From Parabacteroides sp. TM07-1AC (GTDB lineage Bacteria > Bacteroidota > Bacteroidia > Bacteroidales > Tannerellaceae), in assembly GCF_003480915.1 (NCBI RefSeq), contig NZ_QUKD01000001.1, positions 372,001 to 436,000 of the forward strand: a stretch of 64,000 nt of DNA, given 5' to 3'. The number at the start of each line of letters is the position of its first letter. Position 1 is the stretch's first letter. Positions 62,745 through 64,000 of the stretch are shown in pieces. The translations under genes and the position numbers were made by a program. The notes beneath the pieces were generated by a model. It saw nothing but the letters and a program-made list of their open reading frames with translations, did no database searches and was not told the DNA's origin.

Positions 62745-63950
62745 ATGAAAAAGCTCATCTTAGCGGCAATTCTCTGTTTCTGCTTTTCTATCCAGCAACA
62801 ACATGCTTGTACCTCTATCATTATCTCAGGGAAAGCGACCCCCGACGGACGCCCTTTGATGTGGAAACATCGTGATACCGGTGCCCCTTACAATCATATT
62901 ACCTATATTGACGAAGGAGGTTATCGTTTCCTTGGACTGGTGAACAGCGATGATCCGGACGGGGCTGTATGGACCGGTAGTAATGAAACAGGTTTCTCCA
63001 TTATGAATACGGCTTCCTATAATCTAAAAGACGATGACGTAAAAGAAATGGATCATGAAGGACTACTGATGCGCCAGGCACTAAAAGTATGCAAAACCAT
63101 ACAAGACTTTGAGCACCTGCTCGATACCCTTCCCCGCCCTCTACGTGTAGAAGCCAACTTTGGTGTGATCGATGCTTATGGAGGCGCTGCCTATTATGAA
63201 ACAAATAATAAACACTACTATAAAAAAGATGTCAACGATACCACCCTGGCTCCGGAAGGATATCTGATCTATACGAACTTTTCTTTCGAAGGCCGCACTG
63301 ATGAAGGACTGGGATACATCCGTTATGATAACGCCCGAAAGATATTCAAACAAATGGAAAAGGAAGGATTTACCCCGGAACGCATCTTCAGGGAAGCCTC
63401 CCGTTCATTTTACAACAGCCAGCTCGACATAGACCTGAAAAATCCGGAGCAAAGTCCGAACAATCATTCCGGATGGTTTGTAGAACAGGATTTCATTCCA
63501 CGAGCCGAAAGTACGGCTTCTATCGTGATACAAGGAATTAAACCGGGTATGCCGGCAGAACACACCATCATGTGGACCGCATTAGGATATCCTCCTGTTT
63601 CGGTAGCTCTACCGCTGTGGGTAAAAATGGGAAAAGACCAGCCCTCCCTGGTACAATACGATACAGCCCTAAAGACTGCCCCTCTCTGTTATTATTCCTC
63701 CCGCCTGAAAGACAAAGTGTATGCGATCCATCGTGGCAACGGACAAAAATATCTCCACTGGCAACTTCTCTGGAATAATGAAAAGACCGGTTATATACAG
63801 CAATTACAGCCGGTGGAAACACAGGTCTTCAAGCTATTCGAAACAGCTTCATCCAGCCATGACACACTGGATACAAAGAAAACAACGGATATCTATAAGC
63901 AAGCAGAATCAATCATTTCTGCCGCCTATAGGCAACTCGGGGCGTATTAA
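62745..63950 (+). CDS. Secreted Ntn-hydrolase, C45/linear amide hydrolase-like
   Basis: A 401-residue exported protein. The signal peptide MKKLILAAILCFCFSIQQQHA would leave Cys22 as the new N-terminus, giving CTSIIISGKATPDGRPLMWKHRD: the N-terminal nucleophile of Ntn hydrolases of the C45/choloylglycine-hydrolase fold. Later marks are WTGSNETGFSIMNTASYNL near 70 and VEANFGVIDAYGGAAYYETN near 130. Substrates in the family include amides, bile salts and penicillins; which applies is not readable. The promoter region is shared with the AraC gene and has its operator pair. Confidence 0.85.
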   Translation: MKKLILAAILCFCFSIQQQHACTSIIISGKATPDGRPLMWKHRDTGAPYNHITYIDEGGYRFLGLVNSDDPDGAVWTGSNETGFSIMNTASYNLKDDDVKEMDHEGLLMRQALKVCKTIQDFEHLLDTLPRPLRVEANFGVIDAYGGAAYYETNNKHYYKKDVNDTTLAPEGYLIYTNFSFEGRTDEGLGYIRYDNARKIFKQMEKEGFTPERIFREASRSFYNSQLDIDLKNPEQSPNNHSGWFVEQDFIPRAESTASIVIQGIKPGMPAEHTIMWTALGYPPVSVALPLWVKMGKDQPSLVQYDTALKTAPLCYYSSRLKDKVYAIHRGNGQKYLHWQLLWNNEKTGYIQQLQPVETQVFKLFETASSSHDTLDTKKTTDIYKQAESIISAAYRQLGAY

Positions 63951-64000
63951 AGATGTGTTATTTAGTCTTAGATCATTTCCTAAAATCAACCCGATCAGGT

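Noticed and set aside
51443..63970. Exact 16-mer GTGTTATTTAGTCTTA at 51443-51458 and 63955-63970, possibly ends of a transposed block
   Set aside because: About 0.5 such matches are expected by chance in 64 kb, and no flanking duplication or transposase was found.

Overview
The window looks like chromosomal DNA of a Bacteroidales bacterium, most likely Parabacteroides or a close relative. The supporting evidence is: Bacteroidota-type promoters with a TAnnTTTG -7 box ahead of many genes; a type IX secretion plug protein; Na+-NQR; a V-type ATPase operon with a DUF2764 gene; a CarboxypepD-reg/beta-barrel outer-membrane protein; and secreted GH36 and GH20 enzymes. The order is certain enough to use; the genus is inference. 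No rRNA, tRNA, CRISPR array or intact insertion sequence was seen.

Layout. 1-4.2 kb: serB, a Dabb-domain protein, a C_GCAxxG_C_C protein, MgtC and an MFS exporter. 4.2-9.1 kb: a secreted alpha-galactosidase, a repeat-rich regulatory stretch, pyrD-pyrK and an XRE regulator. 9.1-9.9 kb: a gene-free stretch dense in promoter-like boxes. 9.9-13 kb: holA-amn, a divergent HsdR_N-like protein and two doubtful small ORFs among inverted repeats. 13-19 kb: the complete nqrABCDEF operon, with a rubredoxin-like domain fused to NqrC, divergent from the type IX plug gene. 20-26 kb: DUF5131 protein, polyferredoxin-type membrane protein, guanine deaminase, DJ-1 protein and hybrid histidine kinase. 26-32 kb: paaK, ACT protein, a 46-residue symporter accessory protein, SSS symporter, then a lipoprotein and a fused permease-ATPase forming a two-gene ABC importer. 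32-40 kb: V-type ATPase operon E-DUF2764-A-B-D-I-K, then a GNAT enzyme. 40.8-43.5 kb: a TonB-domain protein, a radical SAM/SPASM enzyme and a GH20-like protein. 43.6-51.4 kb: PhoH, GH20 hexosaminidase, RNase R-like nuclease and an outer-membrane protein. 51.6-56.0 kb: a decayed DUF4011-type superfamily I helicase. 56-64 kb: Lrp regulator with azlCD, flavin reductase and flavodoxin, VOC protein, an arsR-arsM-DUF6125 operon, an AraC regulator and an Ntn-hydrolase.

How genes work together. NQR pumps Na+, and the V-ATPase K subunit keeps the residues that bind Na+ in the Enterococcus enzyme, so the two systems could share a sodium circuit. The AraC regulator appears to control three promoters in the window (its own, the flavodoxin operon and the Ntn-hydrolase): each has two TAC-G-ATT sites 21 bp apart, 33-34 bp from the -7 box. 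The strongest candidates for undescribed biology are the radical SAM/TonB-domain cassette with its three exactly 22-bp-phased palindromic repeats upstream, the AraC regulon, and the other helically phased repeat arrays near 6.4-6.8 kb.
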